Shown here: positions 63,773-64,000 of the stretch, one piece after another | How positions within the stretch are numbered: position 1 is the stretch's first letter | Layout: each line of letters begins with the position of its first letter | Assembly (NCBI RefSeq): GCF_025165795.1 | Contig: NZ_JAJAGO010000002.1 | Span: forward strand, 1 to 64,000 | DNA length: 64,000 nt | Direction of reading: 5' to 3' | DNA from: Streptomyces gossypii | GTDB lineage: Bacteria > Actinomycetota > Actinomycetes > Streptomycetales > Streptomycetaceae | Position numbers and translations under genes: made by a program | The notes under the pieces: generated by a model | Seen by the model: the letters and a program-made list of their open reading frames with translations, nothing else | Told to the model about the DNA's origin: nothing | Database searches by the model: none

Positions 63773-64000
63773 TCATTCCGTCGGCTGATCGAGATTTGTC
63801 CCCGCCAGGCGCGTCCGGGTGCGGGACGGCACCGACGCGGACAGGGTGGCGAGGATGTCGCCGAGCGAGACTTCGGCGAGGCTGCGCCGCCACGCCTCGT
63901 GTGCTTCGGCCATCTTCACGGCGATGACGCAGGTGCGCCTGCACTCCTCGGGGGGCAGCGCGCCCTGCCCGTGCTGCCGGATCTCCCGGCACTCATAAGG
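63773..64000 (-). CDS. Rrf2 family regulator, C-terminal part only
   Basis: 75 residues, start and HTH lie beyond the window edge. The visible part has the Rrf2 C-terminal pattern YECREIRQHGQGALPPEECR then RTCVIAVKMAEAHEAWRRSL and AEVSLGDILATL. Three Cys are visible (in ECRE, ECRR and RTC), some of which should ligate an Fe-S cluster as in NsrR/RsrR-type sensors. It ends at 63773. Between it and the NHL gene (63485-63772) no convincing gene is seen; an open stretch ending at 63559 (minus) reads LLKALATLRGRSHGRRSTFV but has no proper start. Confidence 0.85.
   Translation of the reverse strand, partial: PYECREIRQHGQGALPPEECRRTCVIAVKMAEAHEAWRRSLAEVSLGDILATLSASVPSRTRTRLAGTNLDQPTE

Overview
The window reads as a Streptomyces chromosome. 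It has very high GC, GTG/TTG starts, dense ATGA-type overlaps, a Scr1-type Xre/DUF397 pair, a conservon with its P450 partners, MbtH/NRPS genes and many extracellular or cell-envelope proteins. Everything here was read by eye from one sequence. Family calls rest on motifs, domain order and length; no database search was run.

Left part (1-13 kb): the 3' part of a GH31 alpha-xylosidase; a secreted S1 protease divergent from an Xre-type regulator; a complete conservon (cvnA-cvnB-cvnC-cvnD followed by a CYP157-like and a CYP154-like P450, all on the minus strand, 9166 down to 3987); and a module of aminoglycoside-phosphotransferase-like protein and PadR regulator, divergent from a MATE exporter, with a clear operator dyad between them.

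Centre-left (13.3-25.1 kb): a compact secondary-metabolite locus. A DMATS-type aromatic prenyltransferase (minus) is divergent from a 2524-residue NRPS with the order A-(N-methyltransferase)-T-C-A-T-reductase. This is followed by an MbtH protein and a P450 in one tight operon, then a convergent aldo-keto reductase. The first A domain carries a valine-type code and the second an aromatic-type code. This set of parts matches the teleocidin / lyngbyatoxin / pendolmycin logic: N-methylvalyl-tryptophanol made by reductive release, P450 ring closure to an indolactam, then prenylation. It is the most interesting system in the window. Both edges of the locus have very GC-rich fold-back, homopolymer stretches (13057-13188 and 25159-25261) that look like poorly resolved sequence.

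Middle (25-46 kb): an FtsX-type ABC exporter pair, a dihydrofolate-reductase-like protein, an exported amidase, metG, a MerR-type regulator next to an unusual non-coding stretch rich in ACTGC words, an ABC-F ATPase with a long leader, a nucleoside deaminase/luciferase-like oxidoreductase pair divergent from an Lrp regulator, a Scr1 Xre/DUF397 pair with small neighbours, a TetR/reductase divergent pair with two operator repeats, a third type of P450, and a class F sortase with its likely substrate followed by an ECF sigma factor and a membrane protein.

Right part (46-64 kb): mostly conserved or housekeeping genes (SDR and its regulator, Ohr, a TetR-controlled NAD-binding epimerase, aspS, a GAF/SpoIIE/ATPase phosphatase, pirin, SseB-domain protein, acyl-CoA dehydrogenase, M18 aminopeptidase, an NHLRC2-like thioredoxin/NHL protein, and the C-terminal part of an Rrf2 regulator). 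The order metG ... aspS ... phosphatase ... acyl-CoA dehydrogenase ... M18 aminopeptidase is, from memory, a core Streptomyces gene order, so the accessory locus at 13-25 kb sits beside core chromosome.
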